64,000 bases of DNA from Forficula auricularia. Lineage: Eukaryota; Arthropoda; Insecta; Dermaptera; Forficulidae. The DNA lies in assembly GCA_024734495.1 (NCBI GenBank), contig JALMQS010000156.1:347642-411641 (forward strand), given 5' to 3'. Below the pieces are notes generated by a model. That model was given only the letters and a program-made list of their open reading frames with translations. It made no database searches and was not told the origin of the DNA. Made by a program: the position numbers and the translations under genes. How positions within the stretch are numbered: position 1 is the stretch's first letter; the number at the start of each line of letters is the position of its first letter. Below are positions 52,158 through 62,121 of the stretch, in pieces.

Positions 52158-52462
52158 ATAATAGTAAAGATTTGAGCATCTTATTTTTGAAAAGAGTTGG
52201 AATGTTTTTCAAAAATGAGCTAGGGTTCAGATTAACAAATCAATTTTAAACTAGAAAGAATTTAATTTTTAGGACAGAATCTAACATATATATAATAATA
52301 AAACTTGAGCAAGATCCGAGGTAGGTTTCACAAAAACAGAAATAAAACAAAATTGAGTTTTGAATTCTTTTTTTATGAAACCTACCTCGCATCTTGCTCA
52401 AGTTTTATTATTAAATTAAAATGTTTCACCTTGAACCAACACCTAACTCCTTAAAAGTTATT
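52158..52462 (+). mobile_element. Element X, retroposon inside the palindrome
   Basis: 305 bp with a perfect 14-bp TSD, gcaaaatataacat (52144-52157 and 52463-52476). Head AAAGATTTGAGCATCTT like T1/T5, then GGGTTCAGATTAAC, an inner inverted repeat (ACTTGAGCAAGAT...GGTAGGTTTCA), and the 3' end TGTTTCACCTTGAACCAACA followed by CTCCTTAAAAGTTATT. The right arm lacks it, confirming insertion after the palindrome formed. Confidence 0.85.
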
Positions 52463-52651
52463 GCAAAATATAACATCTAAATCATACATACCAATATAAC
52501 ACAAGAAAAACATCAATATTTAACAATAATAAATTAAAATTTAAATACGATAAAAAATAAATTTTATAACGGTAAATCACTCGTATCCATAATTAATTAA
52601 TTAACAGGAATAGCAGGGAATTGGACAAAAATTAAAAACAGAGTTTTTATT

Positions 52652-52703
52652 GAATGGGCCAGATGTTTCGTGGATTAATTTCGACTTCCTCAGTGGCTCA
52701 TTC
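52652..52703 (-). ncRNA. Hammerhead-like motif, family F3 (left arm)
   Basis: Minus strand stem I GAATGAGCCA / TGGCCCATTC (9 of 10 pairs), CTGAGGA (52693-52687), GAAAC (52669-52665), ATC. Helix II is damaged (GTCG faces CCAC). Confidence 0.5.
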
Positions 52704-53037
52704 TATCACTCTTTGTCAAAAGACAATTCCACTACGCGACGAAACATCCTTTAATCTTTTTTATTATTTTAACTACAATACATTGTTGGCTTAGGCCTCA
52801 ATTGCTCAAGAATCTTGAACTTTTTTTACACTTGAACAATTAAAAACTTTAAATCCAAAATTCTCACAAAAAATATGGTGTTTTTACTTTTAAACAGACA
52901 AAGGAAAAAAATTAAAAACAACATATTTTTTTGTGAGAATTTTGGATTTAAAGTTTTTAATTGTTCAAGTGTAAAAAAGTTCAAGATTCTTGAGCAATTG
53001 AGGCCTAAGCCATAACAATGTATTGTAGTTAAAATAA

Positions 53038-53645
53038 TAAATAAACTGCAACGGATCGTTGCTAAACTTTAACCAAAATTCATTTGAAATATTAATATAA
53101 ACTTCTAGAGTAAAGTAATTTTAAAATATAATTTTTACTAAAAACTTTATTTAACCTTTTTGTGGGTCCAAAGGTACTTAATTAGGATATTAAATTTCAT
53201 CAAAATTGGTTAAGTCATTTTCAAGATATTTAGAAAAAACTAAAAAAGTACTGAAATAAAGTACTAATGTTTGTGGACCGATATGTACCAAAAACTAATC
53301 AGCGCTTCATTTTGTTAAAATACTGGTAGGTTTTCAATTTCAATTCATTCGCTGCAACGGTGTGGAAAAATTCGTGGACGAAAAAAACGATAACACACAC
53401 ACATACATCCATCCATCCGCACGCACTTCCCGAAAAAATGGCACTTTTTGGCCTCTCGGCGAGATCCCAGGTAATTTTTGGCAAAACCGTCACATGCTAA
53501 AATTCAATCTCATTGAATACTTCAATTTGTGACCTTAATTGAGTCCATGGGTTCCGTAGTCTTTACCTGAGGACCCTTTGAAGTCGCGCTTGCCGCGAGA
53601 GCGATTCCAATACTTTCTCCCATGCTTCGCATTGGATAAAGTAAA
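53038..53645 (+). repeat. Dispersed repeat A, copy A4, inserted in the palindrome
   Basis: From AAACTGCAACGGATCGTTGC to GCATTGGATAAAGTAA. The uninterrupted left arm shows the empty site (AAAATAATAAAAAAGATTAA on the minus strand), so the element's limits are read directly. (CATC)n reduced to three units. Confidence 0.9.
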
Positions 53646-53700
53646 AAGATTAAAGGATGTTTCGTCGCGTAGTGGAATTGTCTTTTGACAAAGAGTGATA

Positions 53701-53752
53701 GAATGAGCCACTGAGGAAGTCGAAATTAATCGACGAAACATCTGGCCCATTC
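53701..53752 (+). ncRNA. Hammerhead-like ribozyme, family F3 (right arm)
   Basis: Stem I GAATGAGCCA (53701-53710) with TGGCCCATTC (53743-53752); CTGAGGA 53711-53717; helix II GTCG/CGAC around AAATTAAT; GAAAC 53735-53739; ATC 53740-53742. All conserved core bases fit, with helix III almost absent (A-CA-U). Confidence 0.65.
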
Positions 53753-54015
53753 AATAAAAACTCTGTTTTTAATTTTTGTCTAATTCCCTACTATTCCTGT
53801 TAATTAATAAATTTTATTTTTGTTCTATTGAATTTTGCTGTTAATTTTTATTTTTATATTATGTTGACTTGTCTCAAAATTTTATTTTTTATCTTATTTA
53901 AATTTTAATTTATTATTGTTAAATGTTGATGTTTTTCTTGTGTTATATTGGTATGTATGATTTAGATGTTATATTTTGCGATCGCATGTTCAAATATTAT
54001 TAGTTTTTAATCTGT

Positions 54016-54057
54016 AAACTCCTAATGATGGACTATTAATCCGAAATATGTTCAGTT
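54016..54057 (+). ncRNA. Degenerate F2 motif (palindrome, right arm)
   Basis: The core reads CTAATGA (54022-54028), losing G5; GAAA 54043-54046 and part of stem I remain. Expected inactive. Confidence 0.5.
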
Positions 54058-54404
54058 TGTATAAACCTCTTTGAGTTTTATTTCATTCATTGTGAAACTA
54101 CACTCCCTTTACTTGATTAATTAAGTAAGTATCAGTTTTACAATAATCGAACCACTTGTTTGTTATCAATCTTCATTTTCTTTTCTTCACATAACATATG
54201 GAAAAAGAAATAATTATAGTTAGGTAATAGGGTTTCTGAAAAATCGGGTTTTTAGGACTCACAAGTCCTAAATTTTGAAAACTCGTCGAGTCCGGATCTA
54301 AATCTAAACTCAAATCAATAAGCGAAAACGTTTAATATTTTCGGAGTTTTATAGCTGAAGTTTTTGTAACAAAAGAAAATTTACTAAAATTTCAGTTAAC
54401 TTAA

Positions 54405-54560
54405 AATCGAAGTGGATGCTCATACTTGAGAACGATCGCAGAATAAGTCGATCGAAACGTCGTAGTTGTATTGTATTTTTTGTTCGTGTTCAATAAATAA
54501 TTATAATTAATTAATATGTGTGATTTAAGTAAAAATTCAAATTTTAATCAAATTAATTAC
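54405..54560 (+). repeat. F5 element copy (degenerate hammerhead-like)
   Basis: ATACTTGAGAACGATCGCAG, AAGTCGATCGAAACGTCGTA, GTTCGTGTTCAATAAATAA. Helix II would be CGATCG/CGATCG; the 5' core is not CTGANGA and stem I is poor. Related to 47305 and 37005. Confidence 0.6.
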
Positions 54561-54964
54561 AAAAATAAAAGCTTCAACAGCTTCATTACTAATAAATATT
54601 AAAATTTGTTAAAATTTACAAAATTTTCAACTGAAATTTGTGGCCGTGCCAAGAAATTCAAAAGAAAATGTGCTCAAATTTATTTATTAATCAATTTATT
54701 TATTTTCAAAAATTAAACTAGTCACTAACCCCCATCTCAGTCACTGAAATCCTCTCATAAAGAGTTTATACCTGCGCCGCCGCCGCCGCCGCACAGTGGA
54801 AAATGCAGAAATTTAAGGCGTCAAAAGTCCGAAAAATGAAAGTCTACAATCGATTGTTAAGCAATATCCAATCCATCCAGTTTTGTATGCGGTGACGATC
54901 TCCTCGATAGTGCGGCTGCTACAGTGATGTTCAAAGTGGGCCTTGTCTCATGTATGACATTCCG
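54561..54964. other. Stretch with a short (CCG)n run
   Basis: GCGCCGCCGCCGCCGCCGC at about 54774-54792 is the only strong feature; the region is otherwise unassigned and not clearly repetitive. Confidence 0.4.
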
Positions 54965-55492
54965 GTCTACAAAAAAGCTCTAATAAGTGATCATGGAAAA
55001 AATTATATTTTTCGAGATAATAATTGTTTTGTCAAAATGTCAGTTAGTTAGTCTGTGCGTTACCAAATTTTTGTGGACGAGCTAGCTCAAAAACTAGTGT
55101 GAATATCGAAACCAAATTTCACACGTAGTTTTGGTCCATTGAGATTAAGAGCTGATTAGATTTTAGTGCATTTAGATCCAAAATTAAGGGGGGTGGAGGA
55201 GGGTTAAAAATTAAAAATCTACGCCGTTTGAGCAAACTCGACCAAATTTTGTATACATAATCAGTGGACCCCCAGAAGTCTAAAAATGCAAAAACTAACC
55301 GCCCAAAATGTGTGTGTGGGAGGGGGGGGGGTAGGGTCAAAAAATGAAAATTTTGGCCATTTACTAAACTCAACCAAATCTTGTATACATAATCAGTGGG
55401 GCACCAGAAATATAAAAATGCAAAAACTAACCCCTCCCCCCGACATGATTATAAATAGTTTTAGGGGCCAGGCTGTATGGTAAAGTCAAGTG
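54965..55492 (-). repeat. Dispersed repeat B, copy B5
   Basis: Inverse copy with AACTAGTGTGAATATCGAAA, two subrepeats (55190-55440) and the end CTGTATGGTAAAGTCAAGT. The left end is incomplete compared with B1. Confidence 0.8.
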
Positions 55493-55817
55493 TATGTATT
55501 AATTGTTATTTATGGATGCGAGTGATGGAAATGTTAATAATTTTTCTCATCTCTAATTTGTAAGAATTTTAAATAACCTTGGAATGTTACTACTATTTCA
55601 ACTAGATAATTATTTCTATCATTATCATGTTAAAATTCTGAAATGATAATTTTGTTTACTTACAAAATTACACGCTCCTTTTTTTCCGTGATTGCCTTTG
55701 GCTTTTTTTTATATATATATATATATATAAACTTGTTGAAAATCTTTATACAATTAGCTTATTATTTAATCCTTTACTTATTAAATGAAATTATATTAAT
55801 TATCGCAATTTTTTCAA
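55493..55817. other. AT-rich stretch with a (TA)n run
   Basis: (TA)n at 55711-55728; no gene seen. Confidence 0.4.
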
Positions 55818-55821
55818 TTAA

Positions 55822-56606
55822 GGTAGTTGTTTCGTGACAATACTAGCAAAAAGTTAATGCTAGATTATATAGAACAGACATTTATGATTCATAATTCATA
55901 AGTCCAAAACTTTTTACTGTTTATGTACCACTACTAGCCAATCCCGTTTTCGTTTGATAAATCTGGCAACACTGTCCGAGCTTGTATATATTTTATCATA
56001 GAAATGTCAGATAAAGTACATTATAAAGGGAGATTTATAAAACAAAAAGCTCTTAATAAGCGATTGAAAGCTGTTGCGACAATGGCTAAAGTGAAAAAAA
56101 GTCAAAAAAGTACTAAAGTTAACCCACTTTTTAGGTTAAATAAATGCATTGTTGCCAGCTTGTTTTTAGTGTAAATTTCTCATTATTTATTCATTTTTAT
56201 CTGAGAAACTGTTTGTGAAACCTACCTCGTATCTTAGTTTTATTATTATATTAAAATGTTTCACCTAGAACCAACACCGAACTCCTTAAAAGTTATTGAG
56301 AAACTGTGTTGTAACTACGAATTACAATTTTCTTGTATTAGTTATTGTTTAATGTTGGTTTAGTTGTTTATAACAATGATAAGAAGAGTTTCTTAATTAT
56401 AATTAAATATGTATGTAAACTTTCCGATATCCCATATAGTGCAATGTATAAGAATCTGAAAAACTCTATCTTTGGAATTTAATTTCTCCAGAACTATATT
56501 GTTCATAAATGTCGTTTTTCCACCAATCGATGCAGAAGTATTTAAATAATAATCTATCTAAATTTCAAAAAAATACCAACAAAACCCATATGGTGAAACA
56601 ACTACC
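55822..56606 (+). mobile_element. TTAA-flanked element, copy E2
   Basis: TTAA at 55818-55821 and 56607-56610, TIR GGTAGTTGTTTCGTGACAAT / ...ACAACTACC. Inverse relative of E1. Interrupted by an 85-bp X fragment (56213-56297). Confidence 0.75.
56213..56297 (+). mobile_element. 5'-truncated X element (X2)
   Basis: 85 bp with a perfect 10-bp TSD, gagaaactgt (56203-56212 and 56298-56307). Contains only the 3' part of X (GAAACCTACCTCGTATCTTA to CTTAAAAGTTATT). 5' truncation with TSD is typical of target-primed reverse transcription. Confidence 0.85.
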
Positions 56607-56610
56607 TTAA

Positions 56611-57464
56611 GAAATTTTTACACCAGACCAAAGAAATGTTAATAAACTCGAAGGTTGTTGTTGTTGCTGTTGTGAATGAATAAATAATTTCTACCTGGAA
56701 GTAGCAGCAGCAACTTGGGCTAATTCATTAGCTCTATTGGACATTCATGCTTGTCAGCGGATTCTGTATACAAACTCAATTCAACAAATGCAAATGATGC
56801 CCGAGCCGTTTTAATTATCCGATCAGAGAGAATGGACTATCCGGGAATTGAATTCTGCTACCAAAGTTGGAAGTTAATTAAGGGTTGGGGGGGGGGAGGG
56901 GGGTTCGTTTTGTGAATAGAACGCGCGGTACAAGGTACATTGTAACTTATATGTTTTGCTAATGGGCGCGCAACTGCGGTGCAGGGTTTACAAGGACCGG
57001 AACAAGCTCTCGGCTAATAATCTTAGATAAGCGACGGTGTTTCCAGCAAAAGGAAGCGAGAGAGCACAAATGACACACTCTTTTATATTTTATATGATAG
57101 AGCCTTTTAGCTGAATATTTTCCAAATGGAACTACATATTTCATAACAGGTTTTCCATTCCTTTTTAATGAACATCCTTATCATGCTTTCGATATAAAAA
57201 CTTAAAAGATTAAATGATGATTTTAATTACCACTGTTTTCAGAATATCGATGACAAGATGTTTTCTTTTAAAGATTAAAATTAATGCACCAAATGAGAAT
57301 ATTCATGTATAAACAAAGAGAAAGTGAGAGATAGATAAATATGCATTTCCCTTAGGAAAGAACTCTTATAAGTCGGGGTTTGTATTTTATTTTTCTGTCA
57401 TCTCTACCCAGCATATCTTCATGAAAAGGCAAAGATTGTCTTTTTTAAACATATAAAAAACGCC
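56611..57464. other. Possibly single-copy stretch
   Basis: 56640-57080 is more complex than average (GTTGTTGTTGTTGCTGTTG, GTAGCAGCAGCAAC, a G-run at 56888-56907). Short frames have no motif. No repeat match; candidate conserved DNA. Confidence 0.35.
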
Positions 57465-57472
57465 ATCACATG

Positions 57473-58274
57473 CGGTGGCGGCTTAAGACATTTTGCCGTC
57501 CGGGGCTAACTTTTAAAAACCGCCATTCTTGACAAAGGAAAAATCGTTTTTACCAACATAATAGTTATTTATAATGTGTTAAAAGTAATATTTTATTTTG
57601 TGAGGAGGAAGTTTTGAACACGACGCAAAGCGGAGTGCTCTAAACCTTCAAACAAAATAAAATCACTTTTAACAGGTATATCGTACACTATTGTTTCTAC
57701 AAACACTAGTTTTTAATTTGTATTTCTAATAGTTTTTTGGCATATGACAAAAGTGTTAATTTGTTGTCCCATTTGTCATTACCAAGGTAACTAAATCGCT
57801 TTTAACACTATTGTTAAAAGTAATAATGGTCTGTCACTTTGTAACACTGGTGTCATAGTGATTTGTAAAAAATACCACATTAAAATACAAGTTTCATAAG
57901 ACATGATTTTAGCGCACGCGTCTTTCTTAGACATTTTATTGAATTAAAAAAGTCTTTGAATTTGAAAAGGTCTAATTAGTAATGAAGGGTAAATATCTTT
58001 TGGGAAGTTTATTCAAGAATGTTATCCTTTGGGAAAGGCTTTAAAACTACATTGTCTATGGGTCTCTATAAGTCTATGAAATTCTACCTACAATAAGGAA
58101 ACCATTTATTTCAAAAATATTATCAAATCAAAAACATTATTTGACAAAACGTTGATAAATCTATTCAAGGGAAAAAAAATTCAATAGTATATCAAATATA
58201 CATATAATACTTAATTTACGTATTTACCGCCGGGGGCTATAGACCCCAATAACCCCCCGGTTAAGCCGGCACTG
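57473..58274. mobile_element. Non-autonomous hAT with perfect 8-bp TSD
   Basis: 802 bp, TSD atcacatg (57465-57472 and 58275-58282), ends CGGTGGCGGCTTAAG and (minus) CAGTGCCGGCTTAAC. Interior AT-rich, with TGTTAAAAGTAATATTTTA-type direct repeats (about 57577 and 57812). No transposase. Confidence 0.85.
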
Positions 58275-58582
58275 ATCACATGTGCAAAAATGTATTTCTT
58301 TATTTACCAAATCAATATAATAGTTTTGGGGTTTCTATATCTCTATGTTCATCGACCTCTAGATTAATAAGCTTAAACGATAGATTTGAAATTTGAAATA
58401 TAGCCTCTTGAGGGGTCAAATAAGCGGTGTGATTCTTAAAAAGTGAACTTTTAGTCCCAGGGGAAACTTGAACATTTTTTTCCAACTTCTAATAAGAAAA
58501 CTCTAATTGAATTTTATCTACAAAGTTAAATTTAATCTTTTTAAAACCCAAAAACAGTTTAATATAATACAATCGAAACTAA

Positions 58583-58785
58583 GGGCCAGTTGTATGTTGG
58601 TAAACTCTTTTTAAACCTTGGCAAAGGGTAAAACCTTATAATTCACCTTGTGCTCGGTGGGATGGCCAATCAGATGAAAGTGCCTGTCATCTGATTGGCC
58701 ATCCCACCGGGCCCAAGGTGAATTTTAAGGTTTTACCCTTTGTCAACGTTTAAAAATAGTTTGCCAACCGACATACAACTGGCCC
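58583..58785. mobile_element. PIF/Harbinger-type MITE
   Basis: 203 bp, TAA on both sides (58580-58582 and 58786-58788), TIR GGGCCAGTTGTATGTTGG / ...ACATACAACTGGCCC. Nearly the whole element folds back (TCATCTGATTGGCCATCCCA inner arm). TWA target plus GG(G/C)CC ends are Harbinger traits. Confidence 0.85.
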
Positions 58786-59424
58786 TAAGTGTGGCAAAAA
58801 TACTTTTTTCCTTGTTAAAATTAGTCTGCTTATCACGGGTTCACGGGCGTAATAATAAGTTTTCACTTTTTTCGTTATTTAATAAATGTGCGGGTGAGCG
58901 ATTTTTTCATTAGAATCTAATCCAGGAAAATTACTAAAAAGGGCGCTTATAGAAGGATCTTTCTTTCTCTATAACTAAGGATTCCAGCTAGATACAAGTT
59001 CAGACCTGTTTCAGACTTTTAGAGATTAATTTTTTAATTTCTATTATTCTAGAAACGGCCTTTTGACTCTAGGTAAGAAAATATGAAATGGAAATGAATA
59101 TCATCAGATTTAGATGATTTAGATAGTAATCATTTAATTTTCCTAAACTGCAAAACCAATTACCGAGACTTGAAAAAGTTTCACTTTTCCTCTAATTTTT
59201 AATGTAATAAACTAGTAAAAATTTATTTTTTGATATAAATATTTTAATTATTATCTTGTACTAAGGAAAGGAAAGAAGGAACTTTATATTTTTTTTCATT
59301 CTATTCTTATTCCAAGTTGTAATAAGAAAACTCTAATTGAATTTTTTCTACAAATTTAAATTTAATATTTTTAAAATCCACAAACAGTTTAAAATAATTT
59401 CTATTATTCTAGAAACGGCCTTTT
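58786..59424 (+). repeat. Locally duplicated segment
   Basis: GAAACGGCCTTTTGACTCTA and what follows (59036-59170) recur at 59401-59440 and 59619-59740. AATAAGAAAACTCTAATTGA at about 58492 recurs at 59322. A segmental duplication later interrupted by the Harbinger MITE in one copy and D9 in the other. Confidence 0.7.
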
Positions 59425-59438
59425 GACTCTAGGTAAGA

Positions 59439-59618
59439 TTGGATTAAAATGAATAATGGAATTGAAATAATTATCGGAAAAGAGGTTTTTTTATTTAATT
59501 AGTTTTTTCTTCTTATTAAAAACAAGGACTAAAAGATGATCAAGGACATTCAATTGTGGAGAAGTAATCTCCGGAGTCGAAGCTCAAAAACAATGTATGC
59601 ATAAATTCATGTAAAATA
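59439..59618 (+). mobile_element. D-family retroposon D9 with 14-bp TSD
   Basis: Perfect 14-bp TSD gactctaggtaaga (59425-59438 and 59619-59632). D signature ATTATCGGAAAAGAGG and GGAGAAGTAATCTCCGGAG; 5'-truncated, no poly(A) left. The empty site survives in the duplicated segment at about 59062-59075. Confidence 0.9.
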
Positions 59619-59833
59619 GACTCTAGGTAAGAAAATATGAAATGAAAATGAATATAATCAGATTTAAATAGTAATGATTTAATTTTCTGAAAGTGCAAAC
59701 AGTTTCGCGAGACTTGAAAAAGTGAAACTTATAACAATTTATAAAATATACCTTCAATTTCTAATTAGAACAAATAAAATATATATTATTAATATGAAAT
59801 TGTAGGATATCTATAAAAAGCATATTATGCAAG

Positions 59834-60092
59834 CAGTGCCGCAACCAGGATTTTGTCCTGGGAGGGGCTAATACACACACACACACAGATATAATTTATA
59901 AAATATACATTTTCGTAAAATGCCACAAATAATGTTTTGACAATTTTAAAGTTAAATATTTTAATTTAATATTATATTTCAAAGTCTTGCCTTTAAATTA
60001 TTATTAAAAACTTGTCATTTTTTTTCTTGTTCTAGGAGGGGGGGGGGATCTCCAGCCCCCTTAGCTCCCACCCCCACGTGGTTGCGCCACTG
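59834..60092. mobile_element. Non-autonomous hAT (CAGTGGCGCAACCA family)
   Basis: 259 bp with a perfect 8-bp TSD tatgcaag (59826-59833 and 60093-60100). TIR CAGTGCCGCAACCAGGATTT / ...GTGGTTGCGCCACTG. Contains (CA)n near the left end and a G-run near the right end. Confidence 0.9.
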
Positions 60093-60221
60093 TATGCAAG
60101 ATATTTTCAGTTCAAAATAAGTACAAACGGCAAACGAGTACCAAAACTGATATATTGATATTATGTGGCCTGGGGAATAGGCTAAAGCTTGTAAATATTT
60201 ACTATTTTCTATTTATACAAC

Positions 60222-60284
60222 ATATATATGTGTGTGTATTAGCCCTCCACCCCGCAGAACAAAATCCTGAGTGCGCCACTGACT
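60222..60284 (-). mobile_element. Fragment of the same hAT family
   Basis: Minus strand CAGTGGCGCACTCAGGATTT then TATTAGCCC complement and (CA)n; only the left end of the element. Confidence 0.7.
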
Positions 60285-60774
60285 TCATGGGTATGTAGGT
60301 ATAATTTTTCATTGAGTATTCAACTATATATAATAATATACTAATTATTTATGAATGTGATGTGAATTATAAAGATATATATTTATTCTATTTGGACACT
60401 GTTCTTTTCTTGATAATATGTAACTTATTATGGAACCTAACTCTTTATCATCATATATAATATATTTAATCTGAAGATATATATAGATGTATAAAAGTTC
60501 AACATATATTTTATTCTACGAAACACCAAATACTAATCAGGGCGCATATATTATTATCCCCTTTGTACTCTTGTTCTTTTGACAAGCAGTCATTTTTATA
60601 ATTAATATTCTTCGGAAACTAATTAATCCAAGTCAATTAGACTACTGATTTATTTGTATTTTTGAATATATTTATCCGTGGAAACACTGCGTATGGCTAA
60701 TAATCATAATTATAGACTTAACGCCTTGCTTGAAAATTATTATTGAATTATAGGTTGATATTGTTAGAGCAATT
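60285..60774. other. AT-rich stretch, no gene recognised
   Basis: Low-complexity AT DNA with many TATATA runs. Nothing supported. Confidence 0.35.
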
Positions 60775-61168
60775 TCATTCGGCGAGATTACTGTTATTAA
60801 ATAATATATGGGCTTTCATTAAAGGTTCAATTTTAAAGAACAAGAGCGGAATTTCTGGAAAAACGGAAGTGAGAAGATTCCCTCGGATGGCATTAATCAG
60901 ATCCTCCGGGTGATAGGTTCTTAAGTGGTCAAAAAGTACCAATGTTTTTTTTATGATCCAGGTGAGCTGAGGTGCAAATCGATCGGCTTCCAAGTTGGAT
61001 ATGTCGCTTTTTGTGACTTAGGGCTCTAATGTGTTTTCCGTGTTGTCCGCAACACGTGTCGGTGTCGGCATCTCGACATGCGTCTCCAATGTTTCTCTCT
61101 CTTCTTTCTCGCCCGACCAGAAACCATTTGCTATTTCAAAAGGCTTTTTTGGATTCTCAAGCAACTCC
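60775..61168 (-). pseudogene. Coding-like stretch or exon with one internal stop, product unknown
   Basis: On the minus strand, after a pyrimidine-rich tract and the acceptor-like CTTTCTAG|GG (61170/61168), one frame stays open for about 50 codons (ELLENPKKPFEIANGFWSGE..., ETLETHVEMPTPTRVADN), meets a single TAA (61020-61018) and remains open for about 80 more (EADRFAPQLTWIIKKTLVLF, HPEDLINAIRGNLLTSVFPE, PLLFFKIEPLMKAH) to a TGA at 60777-60775. Residue composition on both sides of the stop is protein-like and unlike AT-driven ORFs here. No family recognised. It may be a pseudogene, a transposon-derived fragment or a terminal exon ending at TAA. Confidence 0.35.
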
Positions 61169-61803
61169 CTAGAAAGCCAACAACCACCCAATCATTCGGA
61201 TAGAAATAATCTAATTAGATTTTTTTACATTATCTAAATAGCTTCTTGCAGAAATGTTGTATTCGGGTGTTCTGGATTATTATCTTTTCATATTTCATTG
61301 TGGAATTTAAAAAAAAATCAGAAAAACATTGATCGGGAAATATCAAATGATAATTCAAATATTTATTTGACCAACTTGAATCATCTACCTATGTCCGAAA
61401 TCCCATATTATCATCCTCTCTTTACCCCAAAACGTCCCGTGACTAAGGTGTGCCCTTAACCAAATGATTGTCGCGTTGCCTTGCTTTGGGAATTTGAGCA
61501 TAAGCGGACAGCAAAGGCCGACTTCCTATTAGAGAAATATAACCCGAATTAAAAACCACTAAGAGTGACCATCTATATATCGCTCGCTATTAAGTCGACA
61601 GGGATAATACCAAGGTGTCCCCCACGCTTTCGAGGTGAGATTTGGCTACCCACACCCAATAAACCTTTATCTTATGAATCAATTAACCAACTTCTGTCTT
61701 TGTCTTCAAATTTTTACTTGTTTCCATATTAATAAAATGGTTTGTTTTAACTTTTTTTTCTTTACCAGATAACCCTTTAGCATTCATCTACGACCTTTGA
61801 AAG
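61169..61803. other. Stretch upstream of the coding-like region
   Basis: No repeat match. On the minus strand it would be intron or 5' sequence of the coding-like stretch. CCCACGCTTTCGAGGTGAGA near 61621 recalls CCCAGACTTTCGAGG at 22937, a small shared block with the hAT-like element. Confidence 0.3.
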
Positions 61804-61813
61804 ATAATTAATT

Positions 61814-62111
61814 ATATAGTGAATGCAAAGATTTAAGTATCTTTTTGAGTGTCTTTTTTTGAAAAAAGATGGAAATTATTTCAAAAATCAACCCAGACCT
61901 ATAATATTAATAAATGAATTTAACTTTTAAAGACCAATCATAGATTTTAGAGAAAATATTTTTACATTGCATATCAGGTTTGTCTAACGGCCCGGCGGGC
62001 TAGTTAGCGCTTGGGTTCGATTCCTAAGTAGACAGGCCTTTCTGATATGCAATGTAAAAATATTTTCCCTAAAATCTATGATTGGTCCTTAAAAGTTAAA
62101 TTAATTTATTA
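61814..62111 (+). mobile_element. T5: foldback retroposon with a tRNA-like core
   Basis: 298 bp with a 10-bp TSD, ataattaatt (61804-61813 and 62112-62121; low-complexity, hence weaker). Same plan as T1: head AAAGATTTAAGTATC, inverted arm (about 61921-61980), tRNA-like core with GCTTGGGTTCGATTCCTAAG (box B), opposite arm (62041-62098). Arms share ATATGCAATGTAAAAATATT with T1. A box-A-like GGCGGGCTAGTTAGCGC precedes box B. Confidence 0.75.
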
Positions 62112-62121
62112 ATAATTAATT

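Larger units (their letters stand above)
51963..54126. mobile_element. Giant 2.16-kb palindromic retroposon with four ribozyme motifs
   Basis: Flanked by aagtatcatttttac (51948-51962) and aagtatcagttttac (54127-54141), a 15-bp TSD with one mismatch. It begins like F2b (GGGAAAGTGGTGTAGG) and ends like F2 (CCCTTTACTT). The left arm (about 51985-52890) and right arm (about 52925-54115) are inverted copies. In order: F2 motif (-), F3 motif (-), an inner palindrome around 52890-52925, F3 motif (+), F2 motif (+). Later insertions: element X in the left arm and repeat A4 in the right. No ORF of note. Confidence 0.85.
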
